Positions 36,701 to 43,282 of a DNA stretch of 64,000 bases are shown here, piece by piece (within the stretch, counting starts at the first letter, position 1; every line of letters starts with the position of its first letter). A program made the position numbers and the translations under genes. Under the pieces are notes generated by a model, which saw only the letters and a list, made by a program, of their open reading frames with translations, searched no databases and was not told the DNA's origin. The stretch covers positions 1 to 64,000 of the forward strand of contig JAFLEH010000029.1 of assembly GCA_017301995.1 (NCBI GenBank). Reading direction: 5' to 3'. The stretch is from Verrucomicrobiota bacterium. Its GTDB lineage: Bacteria > Verrucomicrobiota > Verrucomicrobiia > Verrucomicrobiales > Akkermansiaceae.

Positions 36701-37363
36701 ATCACGCCAGGCGGCGACTTTTGCGATTTTGGCGGTCAATTGGCCAATCGCATCGGGTTGATCGGCGAAGGCGGCCAATAGGAAACCGCCCGGCTCGATG
36801 GCGCGGATCGTGAAGCCCTCGGTGGCGAGTCGGCGTTCCAAATCCGCAGGGTTGCTGCCCGTCTTGGGTGTTATCATCACATGATCGGCCACCATGACGA
36901 CGCGCGAGGTGAGGTTGCCCGTTTTGCCGGACCAGCGTTCGACGACGCGCAGCAGCGGATATTTGAATGCCTCGTTACGGATAATGGCGGTGCGCTCCCG
37001 GTTACCCAGCGGATCGGATGCCGACCACCGCTCCTGAATCAGATGCGCCGCGGCCATCGCGGCTTCGGAAGGATGGGGCAGTGGCGGAGCGGGTGGAAGA
37101 ATAGCCGTGCTGGCGGTGGCACTGGCCGCCGGCTGGGCGCCGCCCGTAGGCACGGGAGGGGCTTTAGGCCCGGGTGCCTCCGCGCTCGCGGAATCCGGTT
37201 GGAAGGGTTCCGCTGTTTGGGAGACCGGGTTCGGTTCGGCGTGGACCTGGGGCGGAGAAAATGTCGAATCCGGCTGGGGCGGCGGCTGCTTGTGGACCAG
37301 AGTCACGAAAACCAATACAACGCCTATCAGGCTCAAACATGCGCAAAACTGCCGACGTTTCAT
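27728..37363 (-). CDS. Giant secreted subtilase (S8) with BNR-like repeats and duplicated C-terminal module
   Basis: A 3211-residue protein. A membrane or signal segment (about 10-24) is followed by a Pro-rich linker and an S8 catalytic domain with Asp287 (VAVTDTGI), His342 (GHGTHCAG) and Ser503 (GTSMATPHVA), all intact. Next come a DVUA-type or Calx-like segment, Ig-like domains (PTTADNGVYTCSV), and from about residue 900 to 2700 dozens of sialidase/Ycf48-like units marked by SxDGxxW or SxNGTxW. Then a CARDB domain, two InlB-B-type repeats (FASWGGDALGT, FAGWSGALSGT) and two tandem copies of a module with DPDxDGxPNWREWLHGS. It is probably exported to the surface, where it degrades or binds macromolecules. 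Start ATG 37363 gives the signal sequence. Monocistronic, divergent from the next gene. Confidence 0.93.
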   Translation of the reverse strand: MKRRQFCACLSLIGVVLVFVTLVHKQPPPQPDSTFSPPQVHAEPNPVSQTAEPFQPDSASAEAPGPKAPPVPTGGAQPAASATASTAILPPAPPLPHPSEAAMAAAHLIQERWSASDPLGNRERTAIIRNEAFKYPLLRVVERWSGKTGNLTSRVVMVADHVMITPKTGSNPADLERRLATEGFTIRAIEPGGFLLAAFADQPDAIGQLTAKIAKVAAWRDLVAFAEPDHLVWPCVIPNDPAFAAGQLWGLHNLGQVGGYSEDADIDAPEAWSIRHDAPDVVVAVTDTGIRHDHEDLAPNMWTNAGEIPGDGVDNDHNGVIDDIHGYDAITGSGNPMDDQGHGTHCAGTIGARGGNGIGVCGVAWQVRLQACRFLGPAGGTTSDGIKAINYARRMGADVISASWGGGPYSEALRQAIAQCDAVGIPFVAAAGNEGTNNDSIPHYPSSYDVPNIVAVAATDAADRLTSFSCYGRDTVDLAAPGWQIWSCHKGSSTDYKYLNGTSMATPHVAGALALARAQFPGDSVSQLIGRLYQTADAVPSLSGKVKTGARLNLARLLGSGPPPATNDAFAGPFVFEGDYGTWTGSNATTTREPGEDVWHGIPGARTLWFSWTAGFSGFAQLIARSNGAGQRVVVFEGDEPTNLRRVDDSGADSLVNQTLAVRFTAEQGKRYRFLTLSDSPVGESFSLALAVAGLNDNLNQAVVLEGGSFEIAGSNRGATAQPFESGRPHAGVGAGHSVWYSWKPNAAGPLSLSTEGSDFDTVVAVYIPDPGHPGELLEVAANDDASAFAIWSAVQLTGVAGTTYYIAVDSASGAATGSFQLRGFRPEPPVIAAQPAAQRLPLGSRAMLTVGATGAPPLHYQWFRDGIALPGAWDRTLVIDPLKPGDFGDYHVAVRNAFATVTSATAALTERRDPPVIVWETGDLSALAGSAAVLGVRAEGSEPMTYQWTRNGQILTGITQASLSFTAPTTADNGVYTCSVSNDQGNALARMTLTVVTSPFEAFAWVRESAPNSPITDLKVIDGKCYAVAGERVLVSTDGRGWTPWILPAGFSGSCLAKLGTKWYCAGWRYDGVLAMAISSNGTSWAQPAAMTEFDTGGSTVPLASLTSFNGVLVAATTPDVWGSLFYSTNGTTWTPAKAQLTGGTLIDMTTKGHIRLWNGKLYAPSDRDPASVFATSDGKTWQEIALPPRSSGNFHAAQYLGVAGDRLYVNCQGGMCSTANGTTWRVETEETLNLANGDLMVVSLGNQTYGFSTWLPRETYLTGVSPVVWKPFSVNPPGQKFSAAVEFDGAIICGTTGGRLRRIDSQEDFTGTPEPIYPIGSVTFLNDEFLAYRPVEFNSIPGPVMISGDGRNWRTGRSFNTSATNPEALVPARQIANGRYFSSFYSRDYSGWLPGAMPDSLPAGVPSKINAAASDGTRWLVLTQGDPRACYSASLDWTTWTKLTTTGLDLGSAIGIIHHAGAWYAYDQFMHGGTLRRSTDGITWTSISGVNPNLLAALDGKLCGVSADGNTYFVSNDGITWQSGATGAAVGAAGAVVSVTRLLTFDGKFIMLKRENISGRAYVFFSANGTTWFRGNVPTTLTDLASGKGQLVGVTANGGVLVTGSGSGGAAPLVRISLPTHNSAHVSGSTVEITGTATDPEGRAVTTECIIDGVSAGTTTDPHFRFRFQPTRIGGHVIAVRGRDPSGLVGSDELRISAVPPQLANSIGTREGSSYLPITAWTSFGGRAYAAGGSALYRTRDDGSWETVLLPSLATGITNIVAGNGTLIVQTETEAFVTRDGFNWSDIGKSLGTGIVFRDGWFSGKYTDASNFGIERLILSSDGLNWTVCSTSPNGSAAYPKPPLVTPGGTVLISPPFRSVDGGINWIAIPDFGAVSSTRLEFANAFGTTFAGLADGRVFRTPDDGRSWQAVVQLPALPADHHVRLACHAGRLFWGGGGLWFATSFDGIVWQSLQGEPVQSATVTRLGGRFVAFGRSGMVWSADGITWQAAVAGPGNPARDILAEDGTALMLGDTNGGAWRSVDGCEWRQTMPGKALQIPAGYSLSYSAPRIRVGDVTVFGGSHDGLTTTSFLGYATADQPGAFPCSYHGGLPSGVSISKLWSNGQTGFAAVETNLPENHYLNGLWRSADGRDWQQVWTWPGQGVRDMVFHDGTWLALGVNGEIRRSTDGGQTWGSDIRPPQLLGGRLLTRFDGAWIAFGTEMENLDGPNFVYVSTDGATWTRHPAPGGEEYSLTLDCAVSATALVVSSNSGMVYTATDHNLAWTATATLGPIFSDTSEVNLIGGKFCLTNRLVSDDGFTWTAPALIGDASITPETRFSGVYLAFPNSGKPCWSADALNWTEATGNSGTSLTMFTQEPDVLRARDASGAIWETRDGKVWSRVTDIPPDATQTGIARQIVRLGDRLVIGGTAGLFMTSADDGRSWTDCLVGGKPLPGNLTLLGLAASPTEFIACHEVESNTYPTVYRHFRSTDGLNWTEIPTLAGTGAVDVAWSGGTWLGVCANGGLASSTDGGLTWTAAGAVPSVYAGTHIVRHQNLWVVAGTLSYTSSATHLFTSPDGAAWTSRGATGFGWGNFFTGHGLLFFGYGPASKCSADGITWTSLAKGGSYANTYCTASVMVAVPEGYLAFGLASGAAAGRAYSWEAPTTGGSWAEARIYQNQYNGIASLDESRVFFFGPGTIREWTREDLELTVADPAPVVAGVGDAVTVSASIRNAGTAAVAGPLEIDAWLSSDRFFGDGNDIHLGRTAWTGDTPAPGATGTAELSFTLPDAIRPGTHYVVCDLRPPATVRESNRANNTVITGTPAVTIPQRQLSLTTNGDGSVVTDQTAEYYPHKARISFIARPGKGARFASWGGDALGTLSETLVILDSDKAVVANFVATVPLTTFARGGGAVALDTADGSYPMGATATLRAVPLPGWTFAGWSGALSGTMPDATLAMDAPKAVTATFTQAFADWAALRFMATELANPAVAGSEADPDHDGMPNWREWLHGSDPKDAPTTGLSEFEREGRWLVLTYTRMAAMPSGYSTRCVASADLATWTLPLTERVVETRDGIETIEARVDTTVWPRAFLSVADTRPTPPDPYAAWCASRFTTAELATPAVSGRTADPDGDGVPNWREWLHGSLPKDRTSTGTSGQRTAGGTTYLTFTRLSSLPVGHTLRVIRSTDLINWSVVGVTETLLSTANGVDTVEASWSGPGSGFLRVEATVP

Positions 37364-37517
37364 TGCGGGGAAGAGGCAAACACAATAATCCGTTCCAAAC
37401 AAGCCAAAATTCCGACAGCCCAGAATGGTTTCACCCGCGTCATAGGGGCGCAATCTCCCAAAGTCGTTCCGTTGACCGGTTGAGAGACGAGTGCCCGGAC
37501 CGGCGTAGTGTGAATCC

Positions 37518-39803
37518 GTGCGCGCCGTTCTTTTTCTAGCCATCGTGACCGCGGGCCTTGCGGCCGCGCCGGCGGACCGTGCCGCGCTGACGGGCAAAGC
37601 CGCCGCAAGCGCGGAATCGACGTGGCGGAAGCTGGATGGGCCGTCGCCCGATCTATCATCCCGCGAGCTGTTCACCGGCGCGCTGGCCTGGTGCGAGGCG
37701 GGTATCCATGCCGACCGCCTGGAGCGTTTGTTCGAAACGGCGGCCCGCATGCACGACACCGATCCGGCGAGTCCCGGATACGGGAATTTCCGTTGGAGTT
37801 GGAAACACGCGGTGGTTTTCGATCGCAACGCGGTGGAGTTCTCGATGCAGGGTGGCGCGCTGTTATGGATCAGGCATCGCGACCGCATGCCCGCCGCGGC
37901 GCGTGACCGCTTGCGGCCGATTCTCGAGTTGGGAACCGAAGGCTGCCTGCGCCACCGGGTGCGGGAAAATTATACCAACATCGCCCTGATGAATGCCGGA
38001 AATCTTATATTGTTGGGAGAGGCGTTGGGCAATGCGGCGGCGGCGAAAGAAGGCTACCGCAGGCTTGACCGGATCGTTCTCTACACCTCACAGGCCGGGA
38101 TCCACGAGTTCGGAAGCCCCACCTACTACGGGGTCGATCTGGACGACCTGCTGATGATCGAGGCATTCTGCCGGGAAGATCGCGGCCGCCAACAGGCGCG
38201 TGCCCTGTTGGAGTTGTTCTGGACGGACATTGCGCTCAATTTCCATCCGGCGGCGGGGCGTTATGCGGGCGCCTACAGCCGCAACTACGACTATCTCCAC
38301 GGCTGGGGTGGACTGGAAACCCATCTGTATTTGAACGGTTGGATCGAACGGCCGGAACCATCCGGTGGCGCGCTGGTTTTCCATTTGTTAGGGCAATGGT
38401 CGCCTTCGGACTCCTATCGCGCTCTGGCCAACCGTTTTCCCCGCGAGGTCCGTCAGGTCTGGGGCAGTGACCCGCTGCAGACCCGCACGCATTTTCTCGA
38501 TCGCGACATCAGTCTGGGCAGCGCCACCACCGGCTACGGCGGGCGGATGGATTTTCTTCTAACCGCCGATCTGAAGGGCACACGGGATTCGGTCCGGTGC
38601 TATTTCGTTCCCGATGGCCGGGGTGATCCCTACGGGAAAAACAAGGTCGCCGAGAGCGTGGCCGCGGAGGCCCATCAGAAGGCGCTGCATCTCGTGCCGT
38701 TCTGGACGGCGGCCCAGCGGCAGGGCGAGGCGCTGGCGATGGTGGTCTATCGGCCCGGCGATATCCCGTCGGACACGGTTTCGCTGGAATCCCACTTCGT
38801 CATGACGAGGGCGGCCGCGTTTACGATCGGCGGCCGCGCGGTGGATTTCTCATCTGACAAGCCACGTTCGGTGGACATTGGGGAAAACGAGGAGGTCATG
38901 CTCCGGCTGGGTGGCGGGGCCTTGGGAATCCGCCTGCCGTGGACCAACGGCGCGCCTGCCCGCCTGGTGTTCGACGGCAATGCCCACGGCGCGGTTAGAC
39001 TCACCGTGAACCACCGTGGCGCTCCGCTTCGCGACACCCCGCTGCCGCCATCGGCGGTGCTCTGGGTGCGGGTGGCCAGCGGCCTAGCAGACAATGCGGC
39101 GGCTGAGGCATGGCGTTCAAACTTCGCGGCCGAGCGTGTGGCCTGTTCGGCCAATTCACGCGGCATCACCGCCCGCCGCGGCGATGCGCTGGTGATTCGC
39201 GCGGAGGCGCCCTTCCAACAGGCCGGCGTTCCCCTGCCATTGCCCACCACGGCGTTGATAGAACATGACGGACGCGACATCGGAGCGCCGATCCTCCGGC
39301 GGGTTGAGCCGGTTCGATCATTGGTCGCGCAGCCGCCTCCACTGCCGATCCGGGGCGAACCCGGCAAACCGATCCGTTGGGAAGCGGAAACCGGCCGGAT
39401 TGTGCCGTTTTTCGCGGTCGGTGAGGACCCGCGGGCTTCCGGTGGAAAATTCGTCTGGCTGCCGGGCGAGCCCGGCCAGCCCGGTGGCGCGGACCTTGGC
39501 TCGGTCTCATGGAACATCCGACTGACCTCCGGCGGCGGCTATCAATTGCGCGGGCGTGTCAAGTCGCCCACGCCCGCGGACGACTCGTTCAGGCTACGGG
39601 TGGTCCCGCCGGTCGGCGGATCTCCGCGCACGGCCGATTGGGGTGTGGGAGTCCATCCGGAATGGGCATGGGTCTGGCTCAACGATCCTTCTACCCGCAA
39701 GCCGATGGTATTCGATCTGCCCCAGGGCACCACCACGATGGAAATCCTGCCGAGGGAAGACGGCACCCGTCTCGATCAGCTCGAACTGGTGCCGGTGCGT
39801 TAG
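37518..39803 (+). CDS. Secreted polysaccharide-lyase-like protein (alpha-toroid plus beta-sandwich)
   Basis: A 761-residue protein from GTG 37518 with signal peptide (MRAVLFLAIVTAGLAAAPA). The N-terminal half is helical, with NYTNIALMNAGNLILLGEA, HEFGSPTYYGVDLDDLLMIEAF and YSRNYDYLHGWGGLE. The Asn, Tyr and His in these blocks resemble the (alpha/alpha) toroid active sites of heparinase II/III and alginate-lyase-like families. The C-terminal half is beta-rich and ends in a carbohydrate-binding-like domain (IRWEAETGRIVPFF, then YQLRGRVKSP). I infer a uronate-polysaccharide lyase or hydrolase. The PL family is not certain. It is divergent from the subtilase, with 154 bp between starts. Confidence 0.7.
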   Translation: MRAVLFLAIVTAGLAAAPADRAALTGKAAASAESTWRKLDGPSPDLSSRELFTGALAWCEAGIHADRLERLFETAARMHDTDPASPGYGNFRWSWKHAVVFDRNAVEFSMQGGALLWIRHRDRMPAAARDRLRPILELGTEGCLRHRVRENYTNIALMNAGNLILLGEALGNAAAAKEGYRRLDRIVLYTSQAGIHEFGSPTYYGVDLDDLLMIEAFCREDRGRQQARALLELFWTDIALNFHPAAGRYAGAYSRNYDYLHGWGGLETHLYLNGWIERPEPSGGALVFHLLGQWSPSDSYRALANRFPREVRQVWGSDPLQTRTHFLDRDISLGSATTGYGGRMDFLLTADLKGTRDSVRCYFVPDGRGDPYGKNKVAESVAAEAHQKALHLVPFWTAAQRQGEALAMVVYRPGDIPSDTVSLESHFVMTRAAAFTIGGRAVDFSSDKPRSVDIGENEEVMLRLGGGALGIRLPWTNGAPARLVFDGNAHGAVRLTVNHRGAPLRDTPLPPSAVLWVRVASGLADNAAAEAWRSNFAAERVACSANSRGITARRGDALVIRAEAPFQQAGVPLPLPTTALIEHDGRDIGAPILRRVEPVRSLVAQPPPLPIRGEPGKPIRWEAETGRIVPFFAVGEDPRASGGKFVWLPGEPGQPGGADLGSVSWNIRLTSGGGYQLRGRVKSPTPADDSFRLRVVPPVGGSPRTADWGVGVHPEWAWVWLNDPSTRKPMVFDLPQGTTTMEILPREDGTRLDQLELVPVR

Positions 39804-39821
39804 AATGGCTGGGGCGATGGT

Positions 39822-42800
39822 TTACGGTCGCGAAACCTTGAGCCGCGCGAAAACCTCCGGGGATGTGGCCGGTATCCGCACCGTGACAGTGTGAGGATCT
39901 CCGGTTCCGATTTCAACCGTCACGCCATCGGCATTGGGGCCATAGCTGTCATAACCGATGGGAACCTGTTTCCAAGGCACGAAGCCTCCGACACTCCATT
40001 CGCAGACCTGCGTGGTCACAGCGCGGGATGCGGATGTCCGGTTGAAACGGAAGATCAGGGACCCTCCCTCGCGGGTGCCCTTGGGGAGGATTCCGGCACT
40101 TGGCACATTCGCCGCGCTGCCGAGAACGAATTCTATCAGATTGCGAATGCCATCGTGGTCCGGATCAAGATCCGGCGATGACTCGGCAGGCGAGAGACCC
40201 TGGTTGTAGGCCCACACATCGTAGGTATCGCCCAGTGCGGTGAGCGTGATGGCGTCAGGTTGTCCGTTGGCATCGGTATCCACTCCATAGTTGATCCGGT
40301 AGGTGTTTCCCACATGCTCGATCAGGGTGCCATCGGGCAGGCCGGCGAATGTCCCCGTGACGGTGACTCCCGGATGGCTCACTACAACAAAGCGGGTGTT
40401 GGTCGGCAGCACCGCCAGCGAGCCCACCACATCCGGATAGAAATTGGAGCCCGTGATGGTCATCGGACCGGTGGTGGTGAGACGGGAGCAGGTTTTATCT
40501 CCTTGATTGATAGCGGAAATAAAGTTGGAACCCGCTGCCAGTGTGCCTCCGTTGACCGTGAGGTTGCCTGTGGCCGTCGCGCTTCCCGGAACGATACGTC
40601 CCGCCGACGCCACGGTGACCGCCTTTCCGCAGGTGCCCGTGCCGTATAAGCTGGCATTGGCGGCGACGTTCACCGGACTGGCCGTCAAGTTACCCCGTAT
40701 TTCCAGATTTCCCTCGTTCATGTAGGTGGTTCCGGTGTGGGAGCTGGAACCGGTTAGTATCCATCGCCCGGCGCCGGACTTCCACAGGGTGGTGGCACCA
40801 TCCGGGCCATCGGTTAGGGAAAACGCGATTTCGTTGGCCTGGCCACTGGTGCCGCCGAGTGTCAGGCCCTTCGCGCCTCCGGAGGCGAGGGTGAACGGTC
40901 CGCTGAGCACCAGCGCACCCGATCCTGAAGCTTCAATGGTGCCGCCGCCAGTGGTTCCCGAAAGATGCAGCGCCCGGTTGCTCGAATGTCCGGTGCCCGT
41001 GTAGATCAGCCTTCCGCCGCCCGATCCTTCACCGAGTTCGATGCGTCCCTCATCCTCTGATGTTGGCGCACCGAGGGCCGAATTGCCGCCACCCAAATTG
41101 CGGATGGATGTAAACGACAGCTTTCCAACCGCAACCCGGATCCCCTTGGGCATCACGAATGAATTCGAGTCGTTGGTTAGTTCCACCGTGCCGTAGTCCG
41201 CGCGCACGGAGAGGCGCGTGTCGGCGGCGGGTGCCGCATCGTTGACGACGCGCCCGGAGATCCGCAGGATCCGCGACTGCACACCGGCGAAGCCGAGCCT
41301 GGCACCATCGCTGCCCACGCGGACATCCCCCTGCCATTCGCCCACGGCGCCAACCGTCGTTCCGGTCATCGCCACCTGCAGCGCCCCCATGTCAAAAGGA
41401 CCGTTGCCGTGAATCGTAACCGTCTCGTCGGCGATGGTGCGCCCCGCGCCCACGGCGAGCGCAGCACCGGATTCCACCACGGTGCCGCCGGTGGTGGCGC
41501 CAAGGGCCGTGGCGAAATCCGCCACCAGATGCCCCCCGGAAACCGTGGTGGTCCCTCCGTAGGTACTGGCGCCCCTCAAGAAGAGCGTGCCTTCGCCCGT
41601 TTTCCTCAGCCCGGAGGCTGCGTTGCCGGTAAGCGCGCCATCGAGGTGGGCGGCGCGAAAGCCGTCGGGGCGGGCGCTGCTCAGGTTGACCCGGATGGTG
41701 CGCTGGGCGCCGGCCAGCGCGATGCCGTTGGAGAAATAGAGTTTGCCGGTGCTGTTGTTCGTTTGCAACGCCAGCACGGAATTGGCGTTCGGCAGAAACC
41801 CTCCGGTCCCCCATGTAAGCGGATCGGTGTTGCCGCCGAAGCGGAGGGTGAGATCGCCACCCACGGCGGCGAATCCGCCGCTGCCCGATCCGTTGGAATC
41901 CAGCCAGCGCACCTTGCCGGCTCCGGTGCCCACCGGTCGGTCAAAAGTGCCCGTGCCCTCAAGGATGCTGCCGGCGTCGCCACTGGCACCCGTATGATTG
42001 CCGCCGTTGCCAAACACAAGTTCCGCGTTGGGCGAGAGATTGGTTAGGGACGGCACCCGCAGGTAACCGTAAAGCCGGAGGCTGCCGGAAAATGTGGCAG
42101 ACCCTTCGAGGGTGGCGGTGTAATTCGTGAGAACCGAATAATCACCGATCTGGAGGGTCGCGCTACCACTGGATGTCCGAACCTCACCTTGGATCGTTGG
42201 CCGGGAGGCGTCATCTCCAAACAGCGTCAGCGTGGACCCGGACGCGAGGGAAATGGTGCGGCTCGCGCCGTGGGTCACCGCCGCTCCGTAGGTGATGGAA
42301 CTCGATCCCGTGATGGACAGGTCGTTGGAGGAGTTGCCAAGCGCGCCATCTCCCCTAAAATAGATACCCGCCCCGTCGAGAGTTACCACGCCGCTGAAAG
42401 AGTTAGGATAGGAAAGTTCCAGAAGGTCGCTGCTTCCATTGCCCTTGAAGGTAACCGAGCCCCCGGTGATGGTCGGCTCCAGCGATGGATGCGAGTTATA
42501 ATTGGTCCTCCCGTCGGTGCGGTTGTTGGTGATCACAAGGGTGCCGGACGAACGCGATAGCGTGTAACTGCCCGGGTCAATGATTTGAAACACAGGACCG
42601 TCGTTGAATGTGATGGAATTCACTTGGATGCTGGAGGAGCCAAGGGTTACTTGAGCGCTACCCGATGCGTGAACACCGGTGCCAAAGATTGCGTCACCGC
42701 CAGCGGTCCAACTGACATTCGTCGATCCATCCCACCAGTTTTTGTTGGCCGTGTCGTTGCTCCACACACCGGACGAATTCGAAGGCGAGGGAGTGGCGGT

Positions 42801-42905
42801 CCCGTTACCATCCCAAGTAACCGCTTTCACGTGCGGGGTGGTGATGGCGATGGAAAGAATAGCAGCGAGGTGGCGGGAGTTGCGGAAAATCAGATGTGCT
42901 TTCAT
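39822..42905 (-). CDS. Autotransporter-associated beta-strand (PATR) repeat protein
   Basis: A 1027-residue secreted protein with a signal peptide (HLAAILSIAITTPHVKA). It then has VTWDGNGT, the usual opening of verrucomicrobial PATR proteins, and beta-helical repeats such as RKTGEGTLFLRGASTYGGTTTVSGG and KSGAGRWILTGSSSHTGTTYMNEG, which are typical PATR units. There is no C-terminal autotransporter barrel. Instead the end carries DLDPDHDGIRNLIEFVLGS and a beta-rich tail finishing FARLKVSRP, the module shared with three neighbours. No catalytic domain is seen, so it is probably an adhesin or passenger scaffold. It ends 18 bp from the convergent lyase-like gene. Start ATG 42905 gives the signal peptide, and the upstream frame to 43253 is not convincing. 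Confidence 0.88.
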   Translation of the reverse strand: MKAHLIFRNSRHLAAILSIAITTPHVKAVTWDGNGTATPSPSNSSGVWSNDTANKNWWDGSTNVSWTAGGDAIFGTGVHASGSAQVTLGSSSIQVNSITFNDGPVFQIIDPGSYTLSRSSGTLVITNNRTDGRTNYNSHPSLEPTITGGSVTFKGNGSSDLLELSYPNSFSGVVTLDGAGIYFRGDGALGNSSNDLSITGSSSITYGAAVTHGASRTISLASGSTLTLFGDDASRPTIQGEVRTSSGSATLQIGDYSVLTNYTATLEGSATFSGSLRLYGYLRVPSLTNLSPNAELVFGNGGNHTGASGDAGSILEGTGTFDRPVGTGAGKVRWLDSNGSGSGGFAAVGGDLTLRFGGNTDPLTWGTGGFLPNANSVLALQTNNSTGKLYFSNGIALAGAQRTIRVNLSSARPDGFRAAHLDGALTGNAASGLRKTGEGTLFLRGASTYGGTTTVSGGHLVADFATALGATTGGTVVESGAALAVGAGRTIADETVTIHGNGPFDMGALQVAMTGTTVGAVGEWQGDVRVGSDGARLGFAGVQSRILRISGRVVNDAAPAADTRLSVRADYGTVELTNDSNSFVMPKGIRVAVGKLSFTSIRNLGGGNSALGAPTSEDEGRIELGEGSGGGRLIYTGTGHSSNRALHLSGTTGGGTIEASGSGALVLSGPFTLASGGAKGLTLGGTSGQANEIAFSLTDGPDGATTLWKSGAGRWILTGSSSHTGTTYMNEGNLEIRGNLTASPVNVAANASLYGTGTCGKAVTVASAGRIVPGSATATGNLTVNGGTLAAGSNFISAINQGDKTCSRLTTTGPMTITGSNFYPDVVGSLAVLPTNTRFVVVSHPGVTVTGTFAGLPDGTLIEHVGNTYRINYGVDTDANGQPDAITLTALGDTYDVWAYNQGLSPAESSPDLDPDHDGIRNLIEFVLGSAANVPSAGILPKGTREGGSLIFRFNRTSASRAVTTQVCEWSVGGFVPWKQVPIGYDSYGPNADGVTVEIGTGDPHTVTVRIPATSPEVFARLKVSRP

Positions 42906-43282
42906 AGCTTTGCGGTTTTTTGGTTGGTCGGTCTTTTGTTCATCGGCCCGTACGGGGCGCCATTGAGGAATATCGGAATTCCACGATCGTTTGCGGATTA
43001 CCTTCTGGAGCGACTTCGGTTCCGTGGCACTGCCGCCGAAACAGTTTGCCCGAAGGTCATTCATTCTCCATAATGCAAAATCTCCACAGGAGTGCAACGC
43101 GGATCCAATCATAAACTCCGCAATTTTTGCTGCCGCATGGTGCACGCTGGGCAGAATGGTGGTTTTCCACGAGCTGCGGTTGCGCCGTATCAATCGCATT
43201 TGAAGCCGCTCTGGATCGAAACCAGTAAGTATCCATTCGTGCCATAACCTCACCCGCGAGGTTGGTCTTGTTGGTTTGTTGG
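42906..43282. other. 377-bp intergenic region upstream of the PATR gene
   Basis: No gene is supported here. It would hold the promoter and leader of the PATR gene (minus strand) and the 3' end of the pectinase operon. The stretch near 42906-42935 is rich in TTTTTTGG and GGTTGG, and on the sense strand the leader reads ACCAACCAAAAAACCGC. No riboswitch or terminator with a clear stem and T-run was recognised. Confidence 0.4.

Noticed and set aside
42906..43253. N-terminal extension of the PATR protein to 43253
   Set aside because: The added peptide has no domain or signal, and the ATG at 42905 begins a proper signal peptide.
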